From Xanthomonas sp. XNM01 (GTDB taxonomy: Bacteria; Pseudomonadota; Gammaproteobacteria; Xanthomonadales; Xanthomonadaceae): a stretch of 64,000 bases of DNA. The position numbers and the translations under genes are program-made. Shown piece by piece: positions 43,454 to 51,746 of this stretch. The stretch lies in NCBI RefSeq assembly GCF_014851915.1, contig NZ_JACVAP010000001.1:1364001-1428000 (forward strand). The letters run 5' to 3'. The notes below the pieces were generated by a model. It saw only the letters and a list, made by a program, of their open reading frames with translations, searched no databases and was not told the DNA's origin. Each line of letters starts with the position of its first letter. Position 1 is the first letter of the stretch.

Positions 43454-44086
43454 TCATCCCAGTTCCTGGCGGTGCTTGACCGCCAGCAGGACCAGCTCGT
43501 TCGCACGGCGGCAGCCCAGTGTCTCCATCATCCGGGCGCGATGGGTCTCCACGGTCTTCACGCTGATCCCCAGATCGGCGGCAATTTCCTTGCTGCTCAG
43601 CCCCCGCCCGATCTGGCCCAGGATCTGGCGCTGGCGCGGCGGCAGCGCGGCCACGCCCACCGGGCGGCTGCGGCCGAGCATCGGCGCGATCATCTTGGCC
43701 GAGATGCGCGGGCTCAGGAACACCTCGCCGGCCATCGCGGCACGCAGCGCCAGTTCCAGTTCGAGCGGGGCCGCGTCCTTGACCACGAAGCCGGCGGCGC
43801 CGCGGTCGAGCGCCTCGCGCACGTGCATCGGGTCGTCGTGCATCGACATCATCACCACCCGGATGGCGGTGGAGTGGGCGTGGATGCCGCTCAGCGCATC
43901 CAGGCCGGTACGGCCCGGCAGCGACAGGTCGAGCAGGACCACGTCGGGCCGATGGATCGCGGCCAGGTCGATGGCCTGGTCGGCGGTGCTGGCCTCGGCG
44001 ATCACATCGACGTCGGCGAAGGTCTGCAGCAGTCTGCTCAGCCCGGCGCGGACCAGGGTGTGGTCGTCGACGATCAGTACTCGCAC
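43454..44086 (-). CDS. NarL/LuxR-type response regulator, VsrD-like
   Basis: DNA-binding response regulator. 210 residues: receiver with Asp7/Asp8, phosphoacceptor Asp53 (LLDLSLPGRTG) and Lys (VVKDAA), linker, then LuxR-type HTH (about 145-205; LPPRQRQILGQIGRGLSSKE, ISVKTVETHRARM). Start GTG 44086 gives MRVLIVDDH. Position next to rpoN and fleQ matches the vsrD-like regulator of xanthomonad flagellar clusters. No kinase is adjacent; the PAS kinase at 61.9 kb is one candidate partner. Confidence 0.92.
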   Translation of the reverse strand: MRVLIVDDHTLVRAGLSRLLQTFADVDVIAEASTADQAIDLAAIHRPDVVLLDLSLPGRTGLDALSGIHAHSTAIRVVMMSMHDDPMHVREALDRGAAGFVVKDAAPLELELALRAAMAGEVFLSPRISAKMIAPMLGRSRPVGVAALPPRQRQILGQIGRGLSSKEIAADLGISVKTVETHRARMMETLGCRRANELVLLAVKHRQELG

Positions 44087-44184
44087 GATGCAGCGTGTCC
44101 CGGATGAGCCGGCGTCACCTTAGCCCAGCGCGCCGGGTTAGGGAATCTTGCGGTTCCGGCGCTGGCGTGCACCGGGGTGCGCGA

Positions 44185-44775
44185 TCAGCGGCGGCCGCGG
44201 GCATCGGCGATCTGGCGCCGGTGCAGGCGGAACAGGTGGCGGTCCAGGGCTTCTTCCAGCCCCTGCGGGAAGGTGGGGAAGCGCAGCCAGACCGCGACGC
44301 TGCCGATGCCCTGCGGGGCCACGGCCAGCACGGTCGCCGGCAGCTCCAGGTCGTCCGGGAGCCAGTCGGCGGCCTGCGCGCACAGGGTGCCCTCGGCACC
44401 GATGCCGGGTGCGTCCGACAGCAGCATGCGCATGCCATTGCGCGACCAGCGCACGCTGCGGACAGGCAGCTGCTCGCTGTTCTGGCGCACCAGGCGGCCC
44501 AGCAGCACCAGCACCAGATCCAGCTTGGCGTCCATGCGCTGCGCCAGCAGCGGCAGTTCGCCGCGCTTTTCCTCGGCGCCTTCCTCGCTGCGCAGATCCT
44601 CGATCTGCGCCAGGCCCTTCAGCAGGGTCTCGGCCTGGGCCAGGCGGATGGCGGCGGTCGCACGGGTGGAGAACCCGGCTGGCAGCAGCGCGTCGCAGAC
44701 CAGGGTGTCGTCGAACAATGCCGCTTCGGCCGCCTCGGCCTCGGGCGGCCAGGGGAGCGAAGCGCCGGCGTTCAT
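44185..44775 (-). CDS. PilZ-like protein downstream of fliS-fliT
   Basis: 196-residue cytoplasmic protein. A helical N-terminus (about 1-100) precedes a beta-rich region (about 100-185; VRSVRWSRNGMRMLL, LELPATVLAVA, VAVWLRFPTFPQGLEEALDR) similar in layout to atypical PilZ domains found beside fliS in xanthomonads. The classical RxxxR and DxSxxG c-di-GMP-binding motifs are not evident, so ligand binding is doubtful. Start overlaps fliT by four bases, tying it to the fliD-fliS-fliT operon. Likely a flagellar regulator; function uncertain. Confidence 0.75.
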   Translation of the reverse strand: MNAGASLPWPPEAEAAEAALFDDTLVCDALLPAGFSTRATAAIRLAQAETLLKGLAQIEDLRSEEGAEEKRGELPLLAQRMDAKLDLVLVLLGRLVRQNSEQLPVRSVRWSRNGMRMLLSDAPGIGAEGTLCAQAADWLPDDLELPATVLAVAPQGIGSVAVWLRFPTFPQGLEEALDRHLFRLHRRQIADARGRR

Positions 44776-45068
44776 CGCGCGGCCTCGCGGTAGTGCTGGC
44801 TCGCCTGGCCGGAACGGCGCAGACCGGCCAGCCGGGCCGCATGCTCGTCGCGGACGCGACGCATGTGGCTCTGCAGCCGCTGCTGCAGCTCGAGCAGTTC
44901 GCGCAGCGCGCCCAGTGGCGCATCCTGGCCGAGCTGGCCCATGTAGCGGCGCAGGCGCTGGTCGTGTTCGTGCAGGACCTCGGCGGCGCGCTCCAGGTCC
45001 TCGTCGTCCAGCGCCTGGCGCAGCGTCCTCAGGTCCTGGTGCAGCGCGTCCAGTCCGTCGGTGTTCAT
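44772..45068 (-). CDS. fliT: Flagellar chaperone FliT-like protein
   Basis: 98-residue all-helical, Leu/Gln/Arg-rich protein (LHQDLRTLRQALDDEDLERA, LELQQRLQSHMRRVRDEH). Sequence is weakly conserved; the call rests on size, helical character and its place right after fliS with four-base overlaps on both sides. FliT would chaperone FliD and may affect transcription of flagellar genes. Confidence 0.7.
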   Translation of the reverse strand: MNTDGLDALHQDLRTLRQALDDEDLERAAEVLHEHDQRLRRYMGQLGQDAPLGALRELLELQQRLQSHMRRVRDEHAARLAGLRRSGQASQHYREAAR

Positions 45069-45475
45069 CGCGCCATCCCGACCGGCGTGCGGTGCTCCTG
45101 CGGGATGGCGTTCCAGGCCGAATCGATCTCGCCCAGCAGATCCAGCGACTCGCCCAGCGCGGTCTGGTCGTTGTGGAGGTTGGCTTCGGTCAGCCGCTGC
45201 ACGATGTAATCGTAGAGCGAGGCCAGGTTGCCGGCCAGCTCGCCACCGGCCTCGTGGTCGAGCGAGCCGTTGAGATGGCCGACGATCGCGCAGGCTTCCC
45301 CGATCGCCTTGCCCTTGCGCGCCAGTTCCCCCTGTTCCATGCACTGCTGGGCCAGGCGCACGCGGTCGCAGGCGCCACGCAGCAGCAGGGAAACCAGTTT
45401 GTGGGGACTGGCGTCGGTCACCGTGCCTTCCAGATCGTTCTGGCGGTACTGGTTGACGTAGGAGCGCAGCGACAT
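45065..45475 (-). CDS. fliS: Flagellin export chaperone FliS
   Basis: Binds flagellin before export. 136 residues with the family pattern SYVNQYRQNDLEGTVTDASP, HKLVSLLLRGACDRV, and YDYIVQRLTEANL. ATG 45475 has GGGAG 8 bases upstream. 31 bases after fliD, within the FliA-driven fliD-fliS-fliT-PilZ operon. Confidence 0.95.
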   Translation of the reverse strand: MSLRSYVNQYRQNDLEGTVTDASPHKLVSLLLRGACDRVRLAQQCMEQGELARKGKAIGEACAIVGHLNGSLDHEAGGELAGNLASLYDYIVQRLTEANLHNDQTALGESLDLLGEIDSAWNAIPQEHRTPVGMAR

Positions 45476-45506
45476 GGGGGAATCTCCCGAAGATGAGGCG
45501 GCCGGC

Positions 45507-46898
45507 TCAACCACCGCTCTGGGCGGCGAGCATCGACAGCTGCTGTGACAGATAGTTGCTGGTGTTGTTCAGGCTGCCGACCATGCTGTCGAGCGCCACG
45601 AACTGGGCCTTGTAGCGTTCGGCGACGGCCAGCATGCGGGTCTCGAGCGATTCGCGCTGCTTGGTGACGTCCTTGAGCTGGGCGTCCAGACCCTTGGTCC
45701 GCAGGGTGAAGGCGCCCTTGTCGCCGACGTAGCTGTCGACGACCTTGCCGACCTTGGCGGCGAAGCCGTTGTCGCCGGTGAAGGCGTCCACGATCCGGTT
45801 CGGCTGCGAGGCCAGCAGCGCGTCGAACTTGGCGCTGTCGAACACCAGGGTGCCATCCGGTGCCGGGTAGCCCTTGGTCTGCAGGCCCAGCGTCTTGGCG
45901 TCCAGCCCCTGCTTGGCCAGTTCGCCGAGCATGTCGTTGAGCGTGCCGCGCAGCTGCGTCGCCGCGCCGCGCATCTGCGCATCGCCGGTCAGCGAGGAGG
46001 GCGTGTCGCTCTCGGCGTCGTACTTGGTCGAGTTGGCGATCGCGTTGACCGCCGCGTTGTAGGCGGTGACGAAGCTCTGCACCACCGCGCGACCGGCAGC
46101 GGCGTCATTGGCCACGGTGACGGTGCTGGTGCCTTCCTTCTTCAGCGTCAGGGTCAGGCCGGGCACGGCGGTGGAGACGCTGTTGGTCTGCGAGGTCACC
46201 GACAGCCCATCGATCTTCAGCTTGGCGTCCTGTGCCGGAACCCGTTCCTCGATGCCGTCGACCAGGCCCTGCAGGTCGCTGCCACCGCTGCCCAGCGTCA
46301 ACGAAATGGCGTGCTTGGAGCCGGTCTGGTCCGCGGTCAGCGACAGGTGCTGGCCGGCGTCGGAGGTTAGCACCGCCACCTGGATGCCCATGCCCTTGGC
46401 CGCGTCGCTGATCAGGCCACGCACTTCGGCCAGGGTGCTGCCGTCCTTGATGTCGACCGCGACGGTCTTCTCGCCGACGGTCAGGTTCAGGCTGCCCGCA
46501 CCGAAGGTGGTCGTGGTCGACACACCGGCACCGAGCAGCTTGTGCGCGGTCGCCAGCTGTTCCACCTCGACCTTGTAGGCGCCGAGCGGGGTGCTCTTGC
46601 CGACCGTGCTCGAGACGATGGAATCGGACACCGGCGCGCCGTTGGCATCGGAGGAGACCGAGCTCACCGTGCGCGAGCCGAAGGCGTCGGCCTTCTTGAG
46701 GTTGTTCAGCGCGGTCTGCAGCGTGCTGAACGCCGAGGCGACGTTGCCCACGCCGGTACGCTTGAACTTGGCGGTCGATTCCAGCTTGTTCAGGCGCGCA
46801 TCCTGCGGCGCGCGATCGGCGGCCACCAGCTGGTTGACCATCGTACTGATGTTGATGTTCGAGCCGATGCCGCCGTACCCGAAGGAATAGTCCGCCAT
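45507..46898 (-). CDS. fliD: Flagellar filament cap protein FliD
   Basis: Filament cap that folds flagellin at the tip. 463 residues: conserved N-terminus (GSNINISTMVNQLVAADRAP), central variable domains, and C-terminal coiled coil (KQRESLETRMLAVAERYKAQ) ending in MLAAQSGG. Of several close starts, ATG 46898 (MADYSFGYGG) has GGAG 6 bases upstream; ATG 46904 would sit directly on the ribosome site. Confidence 0.95.
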   Translation of the reverse strand: MADYSFGYGGIGSNINISTMVNQLVAADRAPQDARLNKLESTAKFKRTGVGNVASAFSTLQTALNNLKKADAFGSRTVSSVSSDANGAPVSDSIVSSTVGKSTPLGAYKVEVEQLATAHKLLGAGVSTTTTFGAGSLNLTVGEKTVAVDIKDGSTLAEVRGLISDAAKGMGIQVAVLTSDAGQHLSLTADQTGSKHAISLTLGSGGSDLQGLVDGIEERVPAQDAKLKIDGLSVTSQTNSVSTAVPGLTLTLKKEGTSTVTVANDAAAGRAVVQSFVTAYNAAVNAIANSTKYDAESDTPSSLTGDAQMRGAATQLRGTLNDMLGELAKQGLDAKTLGLQTKGYPAPDGTLVFDSAKFDALLASQPNRIVDAFTGDNGFAAKVGKVVDSYVGDKGAFTLRTKGLDAQLKDVTKQRESLETRMLAVAERYKAQFVALDSMVGSLNNTSNYLSQQLSMLAAQSGG

Positions 46899-46964
46899 TG
46901 CCATCTCCTGTCTCCCCGTCCACGGGGGCAAGGACGCGGCGGTACATGCCGCCGGTCGAGAACA

Positions 46965-46991
46965 CTATCGGCATCGATGTGCCGCGCTTTA
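46965..46991 (-). promoter_or_regulatory. FliA (sigma-28) promoter of fliD-fliS-fliT
   Basis: TAAAGCGC-N11-GCCGATAG on the minus strand; exact -10 core and spacing. Predicted leader about 60 bases. Confidence 0.87.
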
Positions 46992-47096
46992 GCCCCCGAT
47001 GCGATGCATGAACCATGCCAGTGCCATGCCGCTGGAGCGCGAGGGCAGGCAGGGCGAAAGACGCGCACGCGTGACGCCCGCGGCGGCCGACACGGC

Positions 47097-47131
47097 AAAA
47101 GAAAAGCCCGCCTCCGTTGCCGGAGGCGGGC
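47097..47131 (-). terminator. Rho-independent terminator of fliC
   Basis: Perfect 11-bp stem (GCCCGCCTCCG / CGGAGGCGGGC) with a 4-base loop followed by TTTTCTTTT on the minus strand, 36 bases after the fliC stop. Confidence 0.93.
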
Positions 47132-47166
47132 CTGTCGATCCACCAGGAGGCTGGTGGCCGCTGCGA

Positions 47167-48312
47167 TCAGCGCAGCAGGCTCAGCACGTTCTGCGGGATC
47201 TGGTTGGCCTGGGCCAGCATCGCGGTACCGGCCTGCTGCAGGATCTGGGTCCGCGACAGTTCCGCGGTTTCCTTGGCGAAGTCGGTGTCACGGATGCGGC
47301 TGCGGGAGGCCGACAGGTTCTCGGAGCTGGTGTTCAGGTTGGCGACCACCGAGGTGAAGCGGTTCTGGATCGCACCCAGGTCGGCGCGGGTGCTGTTGAC
47401 GGTGGTCAGCGCGGCGTCGACCACTTCCAGTGCGCGCTGGGCGCCCAGGACCGTAGAGATGTCCACGCCACCGACCATGCTGGCGGTCGCGGTGCCGGAG
47501 GCGGCGGTGGTGCCCGCGGTCAGGCCGGTGCCGGTCACGGTACCGCCGATCACCACGTCTTCGCCGGCCTTGACCGAGTTCAGGGTGATGGCGCCGTTCT
47601 CGGACTGGGCGTAGACGCCGGTCTCGCCGATCTTGGCGTTGATCGCGGCGACGACGCTGTTGGCGATCTGGGCGCCGGTCGCGCCGGAAGCGAACTCGAC
47701 GGTGTCGATGGCGATGTTGTTGACCGTCAGGCCGGCCACCGAGCCGCTGGCGCTGGCCGCGGCGATGGTCGAACCGGACACCTGCTCGGCGAACTTGACG
47801 TCGCCCAGCGCGCCGACAGTGGCGTTGACCACCTTGTCGATGGCGATGGCCTGGCCGGCGTCGGCGCCGACCTGGAACAGCTGGCTGGTGAAGCTGCCGT
47901 CCAGCAGCTTGGTGCCGTTGAAGTCGGACTGCTTGGCGACGCGGTCGATTTCCGAGGTCAGCTGCTTGACTTCGGCCTGCAGGGCGGCGCGGTCGGTCGA
48001 GGAGTTGCTGGCGTTGGCCGACTGCACCGACAGTTCGCGGATGCGCTGCAGGTTGTTGCCGATCTCGGTCAGCGCGCCTTCGGCGGTCTGCGCCAGCGAG
48101 ATGCCGTCGTTGGCGTTGCGGGCGGCGACGTTCATGCCGCGCACCTGGGTGGTCAGGCGCTCGGAGATGGCCAGGCCGGCGGCGTCGTCCTTGGCGCTGT
48201 TGATGCGCAGGCCCGAGGACAGGCGCTGGATCGTGGTCGACAGGCTCGCACTGTTGGTGCCCAGGTTGCGCTGCGCGTTCAGTGCGATGGAATTGGTGTT
48301 GATGACAGACAT
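47167..48312 (-). CDS. fliC: Flagellin FliC
   Basis: Filament subunit. 381 residues. Conserved D0/D1 N-terminus ([20 protein letters not shown]) and C-terminus ([20 protein letters not shown], ending SLLR), with a variable centre (about 175-285) rich in Ala, Gly and Thr. The flg22 region is residues 29-50, with Asp at 43. ATG 48312 has AGGAG 7 bases upstream. Only one flagellin gene is in the window. Transcribed alone from a FliA promoter with a structured leader of about 95 bases. Confidence 0.97.
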   Translation of the reverse strand: MSVINTNSIALNAQRNLGTNSASLSTTIQRLSSGLRINSAKDDAAGLAISERLTTQVRGMNVAARNANDGISLAQTAEGALTEIGNNLQRIRELSVQSANASNSSTDRAALQAEVKQLTSEIDRVAKQSDFNGTKLLDGSFTSQLFQVGADAGQAIAIDKVVNATVGALGDVKFAEQVSGSTIAAASASGSVAGLTVNNIAIDTVEFASGATGAQIANSVVAAINAKIGETGVYAQSENGAITLNSVKAGEDVVIGGTVTGTGLTAGTTAASGTATASMVGGVDISTVLGAQRALEVVDAALTTVNSTRADLGAIQNRFTSVVANLNTSSENLSASRSRIRDTDFAKETAELSRTQILQQAGTAMLAQANQIPQNVLSLLR

Positions 48313-48347
48313 TGCTGGTCTCCTGAAGTAGGGAATCCGGCGGGTCA

Positions 48348-48399
48348 ACAGGGCCTTGCCGGTGGCTCCGCAGGGGCTTGCCGTTTGTGCCGGCCCTGT
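48348..48399 (-). promoter_or_regulatory. Inverted repeat in the fliC leader RNA
   Basis: ACAGGGCC / GGCCCTGT arms (8 bp) bracket about 36 bases within the predicted fliC 5' leader, between the FliA promoter and the ribosome site. It could control translation or stability. Confidence 0.5.
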
Positions 48400-48414
48400 C
48401 CTCTGCTGACATTC

Positions 48415-48441
48415 TTAACGGCGCTGTGCCGGTGGTCTTTA
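48415..48441 (-). promoter_or_regulatory. FliA (sigma-28) promoter of fliC
   Basis: TAAAGACC-N11-GCCGTTAA on the minus strand, one mismatch in the -10. A/T-tracts (48444-48462) directly upstream look like an UP element. Confidence 0.85.
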
Positions 48442-48586
48442 GGCTTTTTCCCGCTTTTTTTCTGATCCCGTGGGATTTCGAAAACAGCGGGAAACCGCGC
48501 TGGATACGCTAACGGCGGCACCGGGAAGAACTTGAGCGCCTGTCCGGCGACCCGGTGGCAAGCGCGTTTCAGGACGGCCATAACGG

Positions 48587-48611
48587 CGACGGGCCGCAAT
48601 GCGGCCCGTCG
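48587..48611 (-). terminator. Terminator-like hairpin after flgL
   Basis: Perfect 11-bp stem (arms 48587-48597 and 48601-48611) with a 3-base loop, 26 bases after the flgL stop; no T tract on the minus strand. Confidence 0.55.
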
Positions 48612-48636
48612 TGTGGCGATGCCCGGGAGCGGCCGG

Positions 48637-49860
48637 TCAGCGCAGGAAGTCGAACAGCGACAGCCGCTGGGTCTGGGTGAAGGTCAGCTGTGCCGCTTCC
48701 AGCGCGGTCTTCTCCAGGGTGAAGCGGCTGATCGCCTCGGCGTAGTCGAGATCGCGCAGCTCGGACAGCGTGCTCTTCAGCGTGACCGAATGCGCGTCGC
48801 GCATGCTGCCGGCGCTGTCGAGCGCGGCCAGCTGCGCACCGCCGATCGCACGCACGTCGATCATGTGCTCCTGGGCCGCGGTGATGTCGCGCATCGAAGA
48901 CTGGAGCAGGTTCTGCTGGTGGGTCTTCTCGGCCTCGGTGGTCGGTTCGGAAGCCAGCGCCTCGATCAGCCTGTCGATGGTCGCGAAGACGTCTCGCGTC
49001 GCCGACGGACCGATCTCGAAGGTGTCGCCGGCCGCGGGCTGCCCGATGATCTGCATGCTCACGCCGTTGAAGCTCACGCTCTGGCCCGGCTCGAAGGTGC
49101 CGGTGACCGGATCGCCCGCGCCGTTTAGCACCGGCGCGCCGCCCGCATCCAGCAGCGCCCAGGTGTCCTCTGCCGTGAACGAGAGGGTGAAGCGCTGGCC
49201 GTTCCAGACGTCCGCGTTCTGCAGGCTGTACTGGCCGATGATGCCGGTGCCCGCGTTGGCCACGCCGGACGACGCGTCCAGCCGCCCGTCGCCGGTGCGG
49301 ATGCGCAGGAATACCTCGCTGCCGGGCAGGGTGTCGGTGACGCTGGTTTCCGGACCGACCTCGACCCGTCGCTGGGTCTGGTCGCCGCTGTAGATCACGC
49401 CCGAGCCGCCCAGCGCGAACGGTGATGCGCTGTCGGCGGTGCCGCCGAACAGGTAGCGCCCGGTGCCGTCGGTGCCGTTGGCCAGGTCGAGCAGGCTGTC
49501 GCGCAGGCTGGAGACCTCGCGGCTGATCGAAAGCCGGTTGCTGTCCGACATCGCGCCGCTGTTGGCCTGGATGGTCAGGTCGTTGATCCGGCGCATGATC
49601 TCGCCTGCCTGGGAGAGGCTGTTCTCCTGCAGGCCCAGGCGGTTGTACATGGTGTTGGCGTTGGACCCGTAGCGTTCCAGCTCGGCCAGTGCGCGGTCGA
49701 CGCTGACCGCCGCGCCGGCGCCGACCGGGTCGTCCTTGGCGGTGACCAGCTTCTTGCCGGTCGCCAGCTGCTCCTGCAGCTTGGCCAGGTTGGCCTGCTT
49801 GTTGAACAGGGTGCCGATGGTCTGGTTGAAGACCATGCCCGTGGAGATGCGTGTGCTCAT
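48637..49860 (-). CDS. flgL: Hook-filament junction protein FlgL
   Basis: HAP3, the second junction protein. 407 residues with flagellin-like termini (STRISTGMVFNQTIGTLFNK, LAKLQEQLATGKKLVTAKDD; C-terminal FTLEKTALEAAQLTFTQTQ). Overlaps flgK by four bases. Last gene of the flgG-flgL run before fliC. Confidence 0.95.
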   Translation of the reverse strand: MSTRISTGMVFNQTIGTLFNKQANLAKLQEQLATGKKLVTAKDDPVGAGAAVSVDRALAELERYGSNANTMYNRLGLQENSLSQAGEIMRRINDLTIQANSGAMSDSNRLSISREVSSLRDSLLDLANGTDGTGRYLFGGTADSASPFALGGSGVIYSGDQTQRRVEVGPETSVTDTLPGSEVFLRIRTGDGRLDASSGVANAGTGIIGQYSLQNADVWNGQRFTLSFTAEDTWALLDAGGAPVLNGAGDPVTGTFEPGQSVSFNGVSMQIIGQPAAGDTFEIGPSATRDVFATIDRLIEALASEPTTEAEKTHQQNLLQSSMRDITAAQEHMIDVRAIGGAQLAALDSAGSMRDAHSVTLKSTLSELRDLDYAEAISRFTLEKTALEAAQLTFTQTQRLSLFDFLR

Positions 49861-51740
49861 CGGCGTGTCGCGCTCAGGATGGACTGGAACATCGAATCGG
49901 CGGTGGAGATCAGCTGGGCGGCGGCCTGGTAGGCCTGCTGCAGGCGCATCATGTTGGCCGCCTCCTCGTTGATGTTCACGCCCGAAATCGACTCACGCTG
50001 GTCCACCGCCTGCTGGTGCAGCACGCTCTGGGCCTCGGCCGCGTAGTCGGCCTGGCGCGCGGCCGAGCCGACCGAGGTGGTGAGCCCGCCGATCGCCCCG
50101 TTCAGGCTCAGCGTGCCACCGGCCAGGACCTTGGCGTCGTCCAGGTTGGCCAGCAGGCTGGCATTGGTGTTGTCGCTGGAGCCGGCGCCGGTGGGCCCCA
50201 CGTCGAAGCGGTCGCCTGCGGCCGGCGCGCCGTCCAGGACCAGGCTCCAGCCGTTGCCGGCGATGGCCTGCCCGGGCGTGTAGGCGAACGGACCGGCACC
50301 GTCGATGGTGTACTGGCCGGCATCGATGAACTCGATGCTGGACGGATCCAGCAGGTCGGCATGGGCCGGATCGGTGACCTTGAGCTCGCCGAGCTTGCCG
50401 GTGCCGATGTTGTCCACGTCGGCGCTGGCCTTGACCGGACGCGCGGCAGCCAGCCGCGACGGATCCTGGATGGCGACCGCGAAGCCGCCGGCGACCTGCG
50501 CGGTCGGCTGCAGCAGGAAGCGGTCGCCATCGGCGGGCGGCGGCGTGGTCCCGACCACCACGTCCACGCCATTGATGCGCAGCGGGTCGGCCGCGGTACC
50601 GGTGCCGGTGAGCGGCACGCTGGCGCCGGTATCGGCGCGCTGGGCGCTCCATGCGCCGCCGCTGAAGCGCAGCACCACGTTGCGCCCGTCCAGCGCGGAG
50701 ACATCGCCGATGCTGGCCTGCAGGGTGGCGCCGCTGGTATTGCCCGCATGCGCGTTGACCGACGGCGAGGGCAGGGTGAACAGGTCGGTGCCCATCTGCC
50801 CGTACAGGTCCATGCCGCCGCGGTGAGCCTCGTTGAAGCTCACCGCCAGACCGGTGGCGATACGGCCGAGTTCGGCCATCGCCGGGTCGAGCACCTCGCT
50901 GCGGAACTGCAGCAGGCCGCCGATGCGCCCGCCCATCTGCTTGCCGTCGATCGGGGTGACACCGGCGTTCGTGCGCAGCGCCAGCTGCAGCTGCTGTGGC
51001 TGGTACGGGTCCGGCGCCAGATCCAGGCGCGAGGCCGTGGTCCCCACCACCAGCGCTTGGCCGGACGGGGTGAACACGTTGATGAAGCCGCCATCCTGCG
51101 CCACCGCGGTGGCGCCGGTGTACTCGGCCAGTCTGGAGATCAGCTGGTCGCGGCGGTCGAGCATGTCGGGCGCGGCGCGGCTGGCATCGTTGCCGATCTG
51201 GCCGTTGATGCGGGCGATCTCGGTGGCCAGGCGGTTGACCTCGTCGACCGCGCCGGTCAGGCCGGTGTTCACTTCCTGGTTCAGTCCGTCCAGCTGCCCG
51301 TCCATCTGGCGCAGGCGGGTGGCCAGCGCGTTGGCCTGGGCCAGGGTGTTCTCGCGGTCGGCGCTGGAGGCGGCGTTGGACGACAGCGCGCTGACCGAGT
51401 CGAAGAAGTTGGACCACATGCCGGACAGGTTGGTGGCGCTGTCGGAGAACAGCTTGTCCACCCGGCCGGACATCGCCGACATCTGCTGCAGCCGCGCCAG
51501 TTCGCCGCTGCTGTCGAGCAGGCGCGAGGTGGCGAGTTCATCGGCCACGCGCTGCACGTCGGCGATCTTGACGCCGCTGCCCACGTAGCCGAAGCCGTGG
51601 TCCATCGGCGTGCGTGTGGCGAACTCGACCCGCTGCCGGCTGTAGCCCTCGGTGTTGATGTTGGCCACGTTGTGGCTGACGGTCGACAGGGCGCGCTGGA
51701 ACGCGATCAGGGCGCTGGTACTGGTGGAGAGGACGGACAT
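49857..51740 (-). CDS. flgK: Hook-filament junction protein FlgK
   Basis: HAP1, the first junction protein. 627 residues: rod-like N-terminus (STSTSALIAFQRALSTVSHN, NINTEGYSRQRVEFAT), a large variable core, and C-terminal EEAANMMRLQQAYQAAAQLI. Starts 6 bases after the flgJ stop; four-base overlap with flgL. Confidence 0.96.
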   Translation of the reverse strand: MSVLSTSTSALIAFQRALSTVSHNVANINTEGYSRQRVEFATRTPMDHGFGYVGSGVKIADVQRVADELATSRLLDSSGELARLQQMSAMSGRVDKLFSDSATNLSGMWSNFFDSVSALSSNAASSADRENTLAQANALATRLRQMDGQLDGLNQEVNTGLTGAVDEVNRLATEIARINGQIGNDASRAAPDMLDRRDQLISRLAEYTGATAVAQDGGFINVFTPSGQALVVGTTASRLDLAPDPYQPQQLQLALRTNAGVTPIDGKQMGGRIGGLLQFRSEVLDPAMAELGRIATGLAVSFNEAHRGGMDLYGQMGTDLFTLPSPSVNAHAGNTSGATLQASIGDVSALDGRNVVLRFSGGAWSAQRADTGASVPLTGTGTAADPLRINGVDVVVGTTPPPADGDRFLLQPTAQVAGGFAVAIQDPSRLAAARPVKASADVDNIGTGKLGELKVTDPAHADLLDPSSIEFIDAGQYTIDGAGPFAYTPGQAIAGNGWSLVLDGAPAAGDRFDVGPTGAGSSDNTNASLLANLDDAKVLAGGTLSLNGAIGGLTTSVGSAARQADYAAEAQSVLHQQAVDQRESISGVNINEEAANMMRLQQAYQAAAQLISTADSMFQSILSATRR

Positions 51741-51746
51741 CGCTGC

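Noticed and set aside
50634-50660. GTATCGGC inside flgK as another FliA promoter
   Set aside because: No TAAAG/TCAAG-like -35 at the right distance, and it lies deep inside coding sequence.
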